Shown here: piece by piece, positions 1 through 6,764 of the stretch | Layout: every line of letters starts with the position of its first letter | Numbering within the stretch: the stretch's first letter is position 1 | Assembly (NCBI GenBank): GCA_021772735.1 | Contig: JAJFLK010000173.1 | Location: 1-12,086, forward strand | Direction: 5' to 3' | DNA: 12,086 nucleotides | Source of the DNA: Candidatus Sumerlaeota bacterium | GTDB lineage: Bacteria; Sumerlaeota; Sumerlaeia; MVZB01; JAJFLK01 | Notes under the pieces: model-generated | Databases searched by the model: none | What the model was told of the DNA's origin: nothing | What the model saw: the letters and a program-made list of their open reading frames with translations, nothing else | Made by a program: the position numbers and the translations under genes

Positions 1-339
1 GAGATCGCGATCGAGGCCGGGGAAAACGGCTCATGTGTATCGTTTGGGGCGAAGGATGCGCGGGGATGCCCCTCGGGGCCTCTTTCCATTACCGAACCCT
101 CGCGGGGCGAGTCACATTGCCGATCCTGCATTGATATCTTAATCCCTGAGATTGGCGCGTGCGAGGCGATGATCACGCCGGGCGCGCAGACGGCCCGAGC
201 GCAGGCGGCTCCGCTCATCGCTTCGATTCACTTCTCCCACGCGCTTGAATCTACCTCACTCAAGACATTGCATCGGCCAGAAGGGCGACCGGCCGAGAGC
301 CGGACGGCTCACCTTCGTTGCGTCGTGCTCCAACTCTGA
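1..339 (+). CDS. Cys-rich hypothetical protein, C-terminal part (5' end outside window)
   Basis: Frame 1 is open from the first base to a TGA at 337-339, giving 112 residues without a start codon, so the gene begins before the window. The fragment starts with EIAIEAGENG and carries cysteines at fragment positions 12, 23, 40, 43 and 54, including the motif SHCRSCIDI at 38-46. The last 50 or so residues are low in cysteine. From memory, small exported Cys-rich proteins with an N-terminal 'LCI...HVAIEA' segment and a central 'C..CVDIPL' motif often sit just upstream of CzcCBA/CusCBA operons; this fragment resembles them and occupies the same position, 104 bp ahead of the outer-membrane gene. That resemblance is an inference. 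A metal-related periplasmic role would fit, but no function is established. The open frame could be chance in GC-rich DNA, although the motif and position argue against that. Confidence 0.5.
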   Translation, partial: EIAIEAGENGSCVSFGAKDARGCPSGPLSITEPSRGESHCRSCIDILIPEIGACEAMITPGAQTARAQAAPLIASIHFSHALESTSLKTLHRPEGRPAESRTAHLRCVVLQL

Positions 340-443
340 TACCTCTGAAATCGCGAACGTAAGGCCCGGGCGGGGCTGCCGTGTAAACAGGCAAGCTCGC
401 GTGTGGGGCAATTGATGCGAACCGGTTTCGGAGGGATGATCAA
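340..443 (+). other. Short gap before the efflux operon
   Basis: This 104-bp gap separates the Cys-rich gene from the outer-membrane lipoprotein gene. I see no convincing -35/-10 pair, strong hairpin with T-run or operator dyad in it. It ends in a clear Shine-Dalgarno site, GGAGGG at 430-435, eight bases before the TTG at 444. The absence of a visible terminator leaves open that both genes share one transcript. Confidence 0.4.
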
Positions 444-1871
444 TTGAACACAGGACAAATTATGCGGACGGCAGCACGAGGTTGCTTGCCTTCCGGCGTG
501 CTCTTCTGCCTGGCGCTGGGCGGGTGCGTGGCGCGCCCGGCTTCGGAGCCGGCCGAGGCCAGAGCGTTGGGCCGGGAGGTTCCCGCGTACCATGCGCCCG
601 AGATCGAAGCTGGCGGAATGGAGGTAATACCGGTCCCGGCGCATGAGCCGAGCGGCGTTCTGGTTTTGCGCGAAGCCCTTGGCCTGGCGCTGATACACCA
701 CCCTGAGCTTGCCGTCTTCTCATGGGAGGTGCGGCGCGCGGAAGCTCGGGTGTTGCAGTCTGGGCTCGCGCCGAATCCCGAGCTTGAAGTCGAGTTCGAA
801 AACTTCGCCGGGGACAACGCTTTCGAGGATGACGACGCGCTCGAAAGCACGGTCGCGCTCAGTCAGCTCGTCGAGCTGGGCGGCAAGCGCATGAAGCGGA
901 TGCGAGTGGCTTCACTGGAGCACGATCTGGCGAGCTGGGATTATGAAGCCCAACGGCTGGGAGTCTTCAGGGAGGTCAACGAGGCGTTCGTGGCGGTGCT
1001 GGTCGCTCAGGAGCGGCTCAGCCTGAATGGCGAACTGGTCGAGCTGGCCGAGCAGGTCGCGGCGACCGTTGGTGATAGGGTCGGGGCTGGGCGGGTTCTG
1101 CCGGTCGAGGAAACGCGCGTCAAAGTAGCGCTTTCTCTGGGCCGAATTGAACTTCAAAAAGCGGCCCGAGATCTGGACGCGGCGCGCCGCACGTTGGTGT
1201 CGGCCTGGGGCGGTCGAGTCCCTCAGTTTATTCGAGCCCAGGGCGACTTCGAATCGGTCGGCCCAATCCCGGCGTATGAAGAATTGGAGAAAACTATCGC
1301 CGAGAATCCGGAGTTGGCACGCTGGGCGTCTGAAATGGAACGGCGTCAGGCGGTGTTGAACCTGGAGCAGGCCAATCGCATTCCGGACGTGACGATCAGC
1401 GGCGGGTATCGGCGATTCAACGAAACTGATGACAATGCGCTGGTGATGGGGTTTTCGATCCCGCTGCCGGTGTTCAATCGAAACCAGGGAACGATACTCG
1501 AAGCCGAGTATGCGCTGGCCAAGGCGCGCGAGCAGCAACGGGCGGCCAATGCCGGCGTGCGGCGTTTGCTGATCGAGGCGTATCGGGCGCTGGCAAGCGC
1601 TCACGCCGAGGTCACGTTGCTCAAGGATGAAGTCCTGCCCGGGGCGCAAAGCGCCTTCGACGATATCAACATCGGTTACCGCGAGGGCAAATTTGGGTAT
1701 CTCGAAGTGCTCGACGCACAGCGCACGCTGTTCGACGCGCGCGGAGGTTACTTCGACGCGTTGGCCCAGTTCCATACGGCTGTGGCCGAAGTGGAGAGCC
1801 TGATCGGAGAAGGCCTGATGGCAGGCGCTGGGGAGATGGACCGTGATCAAGACGAGGAGAGCAAGCCATGA
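444..1871 (+). CDS. CzcC/CusC-type outer-membrane efflux lipoprotein (TolC family)
   Basis: This is the outer-membrane channel of a tripartite heavy-metal efflux system, which carries substrate from the RND pump and adaptor across the outer membrane. The 475-residue product has a signal peptide with a lipobox, LGGC, giving lipid-modified Cys28, followed by a long helical protein with two related OEP halves (about residues 70-250 and 280-455), typical of CzcC. Typical pieces include LGLALIHHPEL near 77-87, LVELGGKR near 142-149, FSIPLPVFNRNQG near 332-344 and EGKFGYLEVLDAQRTL near 415-430. The TTG at 444 is chosen because GGAGGG lies eight bases upstream; the in-frame ATG at 462 has no comparable site but would still keep the lipobox. 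Its stop overlaps the start of the adaptor gene (ATGA, 1868-1871), showing translational coupling. Family call is firm; the metal is not determined. Confidence 0.93.
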   Translation: MNTGQIMRTAARGCLPSGVLFCLALGGCVARPASEPAEARALGREVPAYHAPEIEAGGMEVIPVPAHEPSGVLVLREALGLALIHHPELAVFSWEVRRAEARVLQSGLAPNPELEVEFENFAGDNAFEDDDALESTVALSQLVELGGKRMKRMRVASLEHDLASWDYEAQRLGVFREVNEAFVAVLVAQERLSLNGELVELAEQVAATVGDRVGAGRVLPVEETRVKVALSLGRIELQKAARDLDAARRTLVSAWGGRVPQFIRAQGDFESVGPIPAYEELEKTIAENPELARWASEMERRQAVLNLEQANRIPDVTISGGYRRFNETDDNALVMGFSIPLPVFNRNQGTILEAEYALAKAREQQRAANAGVRRLLIEAYRALASAHAEVTLLKDEVLPGAQSAFDDINIGYREGKFGYLEVLDAQRTLFDARGGYFDALAQFHTAVAEVESLIGEGLMAGAGEMDRDQDEESKP

Positions 1872-3118
1872 AGAACTTCAAACTGTTAGGTCTCTTCGCC
1901 GTCGGGTTGGCGACCGGTGGGGTCGCCGTGGTTGGAATCGACCGCCTGGGGCCGCAGAATTCGTCATTCGGGATCGCGGAGACGCCGGCCCGCGAGGACG
2001 ATAACCATGCCAACGAAGAACCCGACGAGCACGCGGGGCACGACGAGCACGAAGACGAAAAATTAGTGCATCTGGACGCCGGCGAGCTCGAAGAGTTTGG
2101 CATCGCCGTCCGAGTCGCCGGAGCGGGCTCGCTGCACGCCTATGTCGAATCTCCCGGAGAGATCGGAGTTAACGCCGATCGACTGGCCCACATCGTTCCC
2201 CGCGTGCGGGGCGTCGTGCAGGACGTGAAGAAAACTCTGGGGGATCAAGTGCGCGCCGGCGAGCTGATGGCTGTTCTCCAAAGCCGGGAATTGGCCGATG
2301 CGAAGGCAACGTTTTTGGCGGCTCGGGGTCGGCTCGAATTGGCCGAAGCCAATTACGATCGCGAAGAGGGGTTGTGGAAGAAAAACATCTCCACCGAGCG
2401 CGAGTATCTGGAAGCGAAACAGGTCGTGGCCGAGGCGCACATCTCCCTGCACGCGGCTGAGCAGAAGCTCTATGCGTTCGGGTTCTCGGCCGAATACGTC
2501 GAAGCCCTGCCGCGAGATCCGAAGGAAGGGCTGACGCGCTATCAAATCGTCTCTCCGTTCGGCGGGACCGTGATCGAGAAGCACATTACGCTCGGAGAGA
2601 TGCTCGAAGCGGATACACAGGCATTTATCGTCGCCGATCTAAGCTCGGTCTGGGTCAACCTTAACATTTATCAGAAGGACATGGGGCGCATCCACAAGGG
2701 TCAATCCGTGATCATCGCAGCCGGACACGATCAGCTGGAGTCTGTCGGCGAGATCAGTTACGTCGGCGCGATGGTGGGCGAGCAGACGCGGACCGCTTTG
2801 GCCAGGGTTGTCATCGGCAACGAGGCCGGCGCCTGGCGGCCGGGCATGTTCGTTTCGGCCCGGATTGCTGTGGAGAGTTTTGACGTGACTCTGCGCATCG
2901 AGCGAAGCGCGCTGCAGACGATTGATGGAGAAACGTCTGTGTTCGTAAGAGAGGGAGGGGCGTTTGAAGCCCGGCCAGTGACGGTGGGGCGTTCGGATCA
3001 GGAGAGCGTTGAGGTCATCTCAGGGATCAAAGCTGGCGAGGAATATGTCGCCGAGGGCGGCTTCACGCTCAAAGCCCAGCTGGCCAAGGGAAGCTTTGGC
3101 GACGGTCATAATCACTAA
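1868..3118 (+). CDS. CzcB/CusB-type periplasmic adaptor (membrane fusion protein)
   Basis: This is the periplasmic adaptor (HlyD/RND family) joining the inner-membrane pump to the outer-membrane channel. The 416 residues begin with a hydrophobic anchor or uncleaved signal (about 5-24), then an acidic His-rich stretch (His47, 55, 58, 61 and 68) that could bind metal before delivery. The lipoyl/barrel-sandwich region follows at about 95-240, with a helical hairpin at about 135-190 (FLAARGRLELAEANYDRE) and a return strand near YQIVSPFGGTVIEK. The beta-barrel and membrane-proximal domains follow, including LQTIDGETSVFVREGG and GIKAGEEYVAEGGFTLKAQL. The protein ends in GDGHNH, a His-containing tail like those of CzcB relatives. 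GAGGAG at 1854-1859 gives a good ribosome site. The gene overlaps the upstream gene by four bases and is followed 18 bp later by the pump gene. No lipobox is present. Metal identity cannot be read from it. Confidence 0.93.
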   Translation: MKNFKLLGLFAVGLATGGVAVVGIDRLGPQNSSFGIAETPAREDDNHANEEPDEHAGHDEHEDEKLVHLDAGELEEFGIAVRVAGAGSLHAYVESPGEIGVNADRLAHIVPRVRGVVQDVKKTLGDQVRAGELMAVLQSRELADAKATFLAARGRLELAEANYDREEGLWKKNISTEREYLEAKQVVAEAHISLHAAEQKLYAFGFSAEYVEALPRDPKEGLTRYQIVSPFGGTVIEKHITLGEMLEADTQAFIVADLSSVWVNLNIYQKDMGRIHKGQSVIIAAGHDQLESVGEISYVGAMVGEQTRTALARVVIGNEAGAWRPGMFVSARIAVESFDVTLRIERSALQTIDGETSVFVREGGAFEARPVTVGRSDQESVEVISGIKAGEEYVAEGGFTLKAQLAKGSFGDGHNH

Positions 3119-3136
3119 GATGGAGCAAGACGCAGA

Positions 3137-6100
3137 ATGCATAAACTAATCCAGATCGTCCTCCACAGTCGTCTATTGATGATTGTCATGGGCGTGCTCG
3201 TGATCGCGGCCGGCGTTTTCAGCTATCAGCAGCTGCCGGTGGATGCCTTCCCGGACGTGACGCCGGCGCTCGTGCAGGTATTTACCGAAACCGAAGGTTT
3301 GGCGCCCGAAGAGGTCGAGAAGTTCGTCACCTATCCGGTCGAGGTGGTGATGAACGGACTGCCGAGGATCAAGCAGATCCGCTCGGTCTCAAACTTCGGT
3401 CTCTCTGTGGTCAACATCTACTTCGAAGACGGCACGGATATCTACTTCGCGCGCCAACTCGTCGGCGAGCGGCTCACCGAAGCGCGCGAGCAGATTCCCG
3501 AGGGCTTTGGCGAGCCGCAAATGGGGCCGATCGCGACGGGCCTGGGGCAGATTCTATTCTATGTCGTCGAAGACGAGACCGGAACGCGCAGCCCCGAGGA
3601 GATGCGCCAGATCCAGGATTGGTTGATCAAGTTCAACCTGCAGACGGTGCCCGGCGTGACCGAGATTCTTTCGCTCGGCGGCGAGGTCAAGCAGTTCCAA
3701 GTGCTCGTGCGGCCTGCAGATCTTCTGCGTTACGACCTGTCGCTGAGCGAGATCGTCGAGACGATCGAGGCAAACAACTCGAACGTCGGCGCGCAGTTCA
3801 TCGTCAAGAACGCCGAAGAATATATCGTGCGTTCGGTCGGGCTGGCCGACCAGGTCAGCGACCTGGAACGGATCGTCGTCAAATCCAAAGACGGCACGCC
3901 GATCTACTTGAGCCAAATTGGTGATGTGGTCATCGGGGGAGAGGTCCGCCGGGGTCTGGCCACGATGAACGGCGAGGGCGAGGCCGTGGTCGGCATGATC
4001 CTGAAACTGATCGGCACGAACACCTCGACCGTCATTGCGGATGTAAAGACGCGAATGCGTGAGGTCAATGAGATCCTGCCCGACGGCGTCAAGATCACGC
4101 CATATTACGACCAGGCGACGCTGGTCGCGAAGTGTATCAAGACCGTCACCGATTCATTGATTCAGGGTGTTGCCCTGGTCGTGCTGGTGATCCTGGTGTT
4201 TATGGGCGGCTTTCGTCCCAGCGTCGTCGTGGCGATCTCGATCCCGTTCTCAATCTTTTTCGCCTGCATTATGATGCGCCTGTTTGGCATTTCGGCGAAC
4301 CTGATGTCTCTGGGCGGTTTGGCGATCGCCATCGGGATGATGGTGGACGGCACGATCGTCATGGTCGAAAACGTCGATCGCATGCTGCGCGAATCCCACG
4401 GCGATGAAACTGTCCTTCATGTGGTTGGGCGGGCCTGCGCCGAGGTCGCTCGGCCGATTGTCTTTGCCATCGCAATTATCATCATCGTGTTTCTGCCTCT
4501 GTTCACCCTGCAGGGAGTCGAAGGCAAAACGTTTCGCCCTCTGGCCTATACCGTTTCGCTGGCCATGCTCGGCTCGCTCTTGTTTGCAATTCTGCTTGCT
4601 CCTGTGGCCGCGTCGCTATTGATGCGCCGTCCCAAAGCCACGCGAACCGGCGATGCGCCCGCCGAGAACCCGATGGTGCGGTTGCTGCTCTGGCTTTACC
4701 GGCCCCTTGTTTCGCTGTTCGTTCGGATGCGCATCGTGGCTGTGGGCCTTGCGCTGGCGATGCTGGCGATCGGAGCTTTTGTCTTTCCGCGCCTCGGCTC
4801 GGAGTTCGTGCCGCAGCTCAACGAAGGTGACCTGATGGTCCGCGCCACGATGGCTCCGTCGATCTCGATCGAAGAAGCGGCAAGGATCGTGACGCTATTC
4901 GAGCGCCGCCTCCTGGAGCAGTTTCCCGAAATTGAACGGGTCGTCTCGCGGGTCGGGCGCGGCGAGGTCGGCGCTCATGCCGATCCGGTCAATAACGCCG
5001 AGAGCTTCGTCGCGCTCAAGCCCGAGGCGGAGTGGGTAAGCGCCCATACGCCCGAAGAACTGTTCGCCAAAATGAGTCACGCGTTTGAGGATTTCCCCGG
5101 CGTGCAGTTCAACTTCACCCAACCGATCGCGGCCGCCGTCGATGAACTGCTGACCGGAACCAAAGCCGAGCTGGCCATCAAGATCTTCGGAGCGGATATG
5201 GATGTGCTGGCCGAGAAGGCCGAAGAGGTCGAGGCCGTGATCCGAGACGTCGCCGGGGCGGCGGACGTGCAGAAGGATCAAGTCAGCGGCACCCCGCAAC
5301 TTCGGATCACCATCGACCGCGCGGCGATCGCGCGTTATGGCATTAACGTCGAGGACGTGCAGCGCATTATCAGGACCGCCGTCGGTGGAGAAAAGGCCGG
5401 GCAGATCTTCGAGGGCGTGGCTCGGTTCGACATTGTGGTTAGATACGCTCCGGAGAACAGAGGCACGGCCGAGGCAATCCGCCACATTCTCGTCCCTTCG
5501 CCGACCGGGGCAAAAGTTCCCCTCGATGGGCTTGCCGTGATCGAGGAGATCGTCGGGCCGCGGCAGATCACGCGAGAGCACAATCAGCGTTTTATTACTG
5601 TGCAGTGCAACGTGCGCGGACGTGATATTGGTTCGTTCGTCGCCGATGCGAAGCAGGCGCTTGGTGAACGCGTTCAATTCCCGGCCGGATACATCGTGAC
5701 CTGGGGCGGGCAATTCGAGCTTCAGCAGCAGGCCAACAAGCGGCTGGCTGTCGTCGTCCCGGTGACGCTGCTGCTCGTTTTCGTTCTGCTGTTCGGCAGT
5801 TTCAATTCGCTGCGCAACTCGCTGCTGATTATCCTCAACATCCCGCTGGCGCTCGTCGGCGGGGTGACCGCGCTTTACCTGACCGGGCAGAACCTCTCGG
5901 TGCCCGCGTCGGTCGGATTCATCGCGCTGTTCGGCATCGCGCTGGAGAACGGCATGGTGCTCGTGACCTACCTGAATCAATTAATCCGCGAAGGGATGGA
6001 TCTGGACGAAGCTTCGATAAAGGGCGCCTGCCTGCGGGTCCGGCCCGTGCTGATGACGGCTCTGACCACAGCTCTGGGACTGCTCCCTCTGCTATTCTCA

Positions 6101-6241
6101 GGCGGGACGGGCAGCGAGGTACAGCGGCCTCTGGCCACAGTCGTGATTGGTGGACTCGTGAGCTCGACGGTGCTGACTCTGCTGGTGATCCCGGCGCTTT
6201 ACAAGTGGTTCGCGATCAATCCCGAATCGTTCGATGCATGA
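3137..6241 (+). CDS. CzcA/CusA-type heavy-metal efflux RND pump
   Basis: This is the inner-membrane, proton-driven pump of the tripartite exporter. At 1034 residues it has the usual length for the heavy-metal (HME) RND family. TM1 is at about 12-30, the TM2-6 block at about 340-495, TM7 at about 533-550 and TM8-12 at about 868-1022, with two large periplasmic loops between. Family signatures include PVDAFPDVTP, TYPVEVVMNGLP, GSEFVPQLNEGD and GSEVQRPLATVVIGG. In TM4 the motif reads AIGMMVDGTIVMVEN (398-412), with proton-relay candidates Asp404 and Glu411. CzcA has an Asp at the position of Ala398, so this segment is CusA-like. In the TM10-11 region the sequence RVRPVLMT (967-974) is CzcA-like and has Val971 where E. 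coli CusA has Lys984; Glu937 matches CusA Glu939. These alignments are from memory. Substrate, divalent cation or Cu+/Ag+, is therefore undecided. The ribosome site is weak (GGAG, 11 bases upstream), so coupling to the adaptor gene is likely. Confidence 0.95.
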   Translation: MHKLIQIVLHSRLLMIVMGVLVIAAGVFSYQQLPVDAFPDVTPALVQVFTETEGLAPEEVEKFVTYPVEVVMNGLPRIKQIRSVSNFGLSVVNIYFEDGTDIYFARQLVGERLTEAREQIPEGFGEPQMGPIATGLGQILFYVVEDETGTRSPEEMRQIQDWLIKFNLQTVPGVTEILSLGGEVKQFQVLVRPADLLRYDLSLSEIVETIEANNSNVGAQFIVKNAEEYIVRSVGLADQVSDLERIVVKSKDGTPIYLSQIGDVVIGGEVRRGLATMNGEGEAVVGMILKLIGTNTSTVIADVKTRMREVNEILPDGVKITPYYDQATLVAKCIKTVTDSLIQGVALVVLVILVFMGGFRPSVVVAISIPFSIFFACIMMRLFGISANLMSLGGLAIAIGMMVDGTIVMVENVDRMLRESHGDETVLHVVGRACAEVARPIVFAIAIIIIVFLPLFTLQGVEGKTFRPLAYTVSLAMLGSLLFAILLAPVAASLLMRRPKATRTGDAPAENPMVRLLLWLYRPLVSLFVRMRIVAVGLALAMLAIGAFVFPRLGSEFVPQLNEGDLMVRATMAPSISIEEAARIVTLFERRLLEQFPEIERVVSRVGRGEVGAHADPVNNAESFVALKPEAEWVSAHTPEELFAKMSHAFEDFPGVQFNFTQPIAAAVDELLTGTKAELAIKIFGADMDVLAEKAEEVEAVIRDVAGAADVQKDQVSGTPQLRITIDRAAIARYGINVEDVQRIIRTAVGGEKAGQIFEGVARFDIVVRYAPENRGTAEAIRHILVPSPTGAKVPLDGLAVIEEIVGPRQITREHNQRFITVQCNVRGRDIGSFVADAKQALGERVQFPAGYIVTWGGQFELQQQANKRLAVVVPVTLLLVFVLLFGSFNSLRNSLLIILNIPLALVGGVTALYLTGQNLSVPASVGFIALFGIALENGMVLVTYLNQLIREGMDLDEASIKGACLRVRPVLMTALTTALGLLPLLFSGGTGSEVQRPLATVVIGGLVSSTVLTLLVIPALYKWFAINPESFDA

Positions 6242-6244
6242 ACC

Positions 6245-6252
6245 GGAGGTGA
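6245..6252 (+). promoter_or_regulatory. Very strong Shine-Dalgarno site of the PII-like gene
   Basis: GGAGGTGA is fully complementary to the 16S anti-Shine-Dalgarno tail and lies six bases before the ATG at 6259. It is far stronger than the site of the pump gene (GGAG, 11 bases away), suggesting that the small soluble protein is made in excess of the pump. Confidence 0.7.
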
Positions 6253-6258
6253 GAAAAG

Positions 6259-6576
6259 ATGAAAGAGATCAAGGCCTACATCAAACCGTTCAAGCTCGAC
6301 GCGGTCTGTGCCGCGCTTCACAAGGTCGAGGGATTGACGGGCATCAGTGTGGCCGCCGTGCGCGGCTTCGGACGCAGCAAGACCCACAGAGTGGATCTGG
6401 AAAACGAAGAGGCCCACATTAAGGTCGAAATCGTCTGCGCGGATGAACTTGTCGAAGAGGTGATCGCGGCCATACAAGGGGCGGCACATACCGGGCTGCG
6501 CGGGGACGGGAAAGTCTATGTCATGCCAGTCGAGCAGGCCGTTCGGATCGAAACCGGGCAACGCGATGAAGCTTAG
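6259..6576 (+). CDS. PII-like signalling protein of the metal-efflux operon (PII-NG type)
   Basis: This 105-residue protein has the ferredoxin-like fold sequence of PII: MKEIKAYIKPFKLDAV at the start, AVRGFGRSKTH entering the T-loop, and AAHTGLRGDGKVYVMPVEQ carrying the B-loop signature. It differs from GlnB/GlnK: the T-loop (about 38-54) is roughly four residues shorter and lacks the uridylylated Tyr51. The conserved Gln39 is Ser40, and the residue matching Arg103 is Glu98, while the equivalents of Lys90 and Arg101 (Lys85 and Arg96) are kept. It follows the pump gene by 17 bp with a full GGAGGTGA site at 6245-6252, so it is the last gene of the operon. A divergent PII group found beside heavy-metal RND genes ('PII-NG') has been described; the position fits that group. 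A role in sensing nucleotide or metal state and modulating the exporter is inference. There are no GlnD, AmtB or glutamine synthetase genes nearby to suggest nitrogen control. Confidence 0.88.
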   Translation: MKEIKAYIKPFKLDAVCAALHKVEGLTGISVAAVRGFGRSKTHRVDLENEEAHIKVEIVCADELVEEVIAAIQGAAHTGLRGDGKVYVMPVEQAVRIETGQRDEA

Positions 6577-6583
6577 GCGAGAC

Positions 6584-6764
6584 TAGTGCTTTGACCGTGC
6601 TGTGATGCCGGGAAGTCCTGACCGGCGAGGGCGCCGATCCCACACCTTATCCGATGTGGCACGATCGAAGTGTGGAACCGGCGCCCTCGCCGGTTGAGAA
6701 GTTCAAGAATCCCTCCGAGGGTTGCGGCGCGACAACTCCACAAAATCAGGCGGTCAGAGCACTA
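6584..6764. mobile_element. MITE-like element, 177 bp, IS630/Tc1-type TA target duplication
   Basis: A non-coding unit is bounded by 12-base terminal inverted repeats matching at 11 of 12 positions: GTGCTTTGACCG at 6586-6597, and CGGTCAGAGCAC at 6751-6762, whose reverse complement is GTGCTCTGACCG. Both ends are flanked by TA (6584-6585 and 6763-6764) inside C-TA-G, as expected when an element duplicates TA on entering a CTAG site, a habit known for IS630 elements. Inside lies a large hairpin with perfect 16-base arms at 6621-6636 and 6679-6694. There is no transposase, so it would depend on one elsewhere. It sits exactly between two convergent genes, and the right CTAG overlaps the stop codon of the - strand gene. 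The mobile-element assignment is inferred from ends and target pattern; a genome-wide repeat search is the decisive check. Confidence 0.72.
6621..6694. terminator. Large hairpin inside the MITE, possible bidirectional terminator
   Basis: ACCGGCGAGGGCGCCG (6621-6636) pairs perfectly with CGGCGCCCTCGCCGGT (6679-6694). The inner flanks, CCCACAC (6639-6645) and GTGTGG (6670-6675), extend the stem imperfectly around a central loop. It lies between the 3' ends of two convergent genes and could stop transcription from both sides. There is no T-run after either arm, so an intrinsic-terminator role is only an inference. Confidence 0.4.

Noticed and set aside
912..1850. Long - strand open frame opposite the outer-membrane gene.
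   Set aside because: It mirrors a well-supported gene in GC-rich DNA, shows no recognisable domain and has no ribosome site that stands out.
4895..5980. 361-codon - strand open frame opposite the RND pump gene.
   Set aside because: It is a composition-driven shadow rich in Arg, Asp and Gln with no family motifs; the + strand pump is unambiguous.
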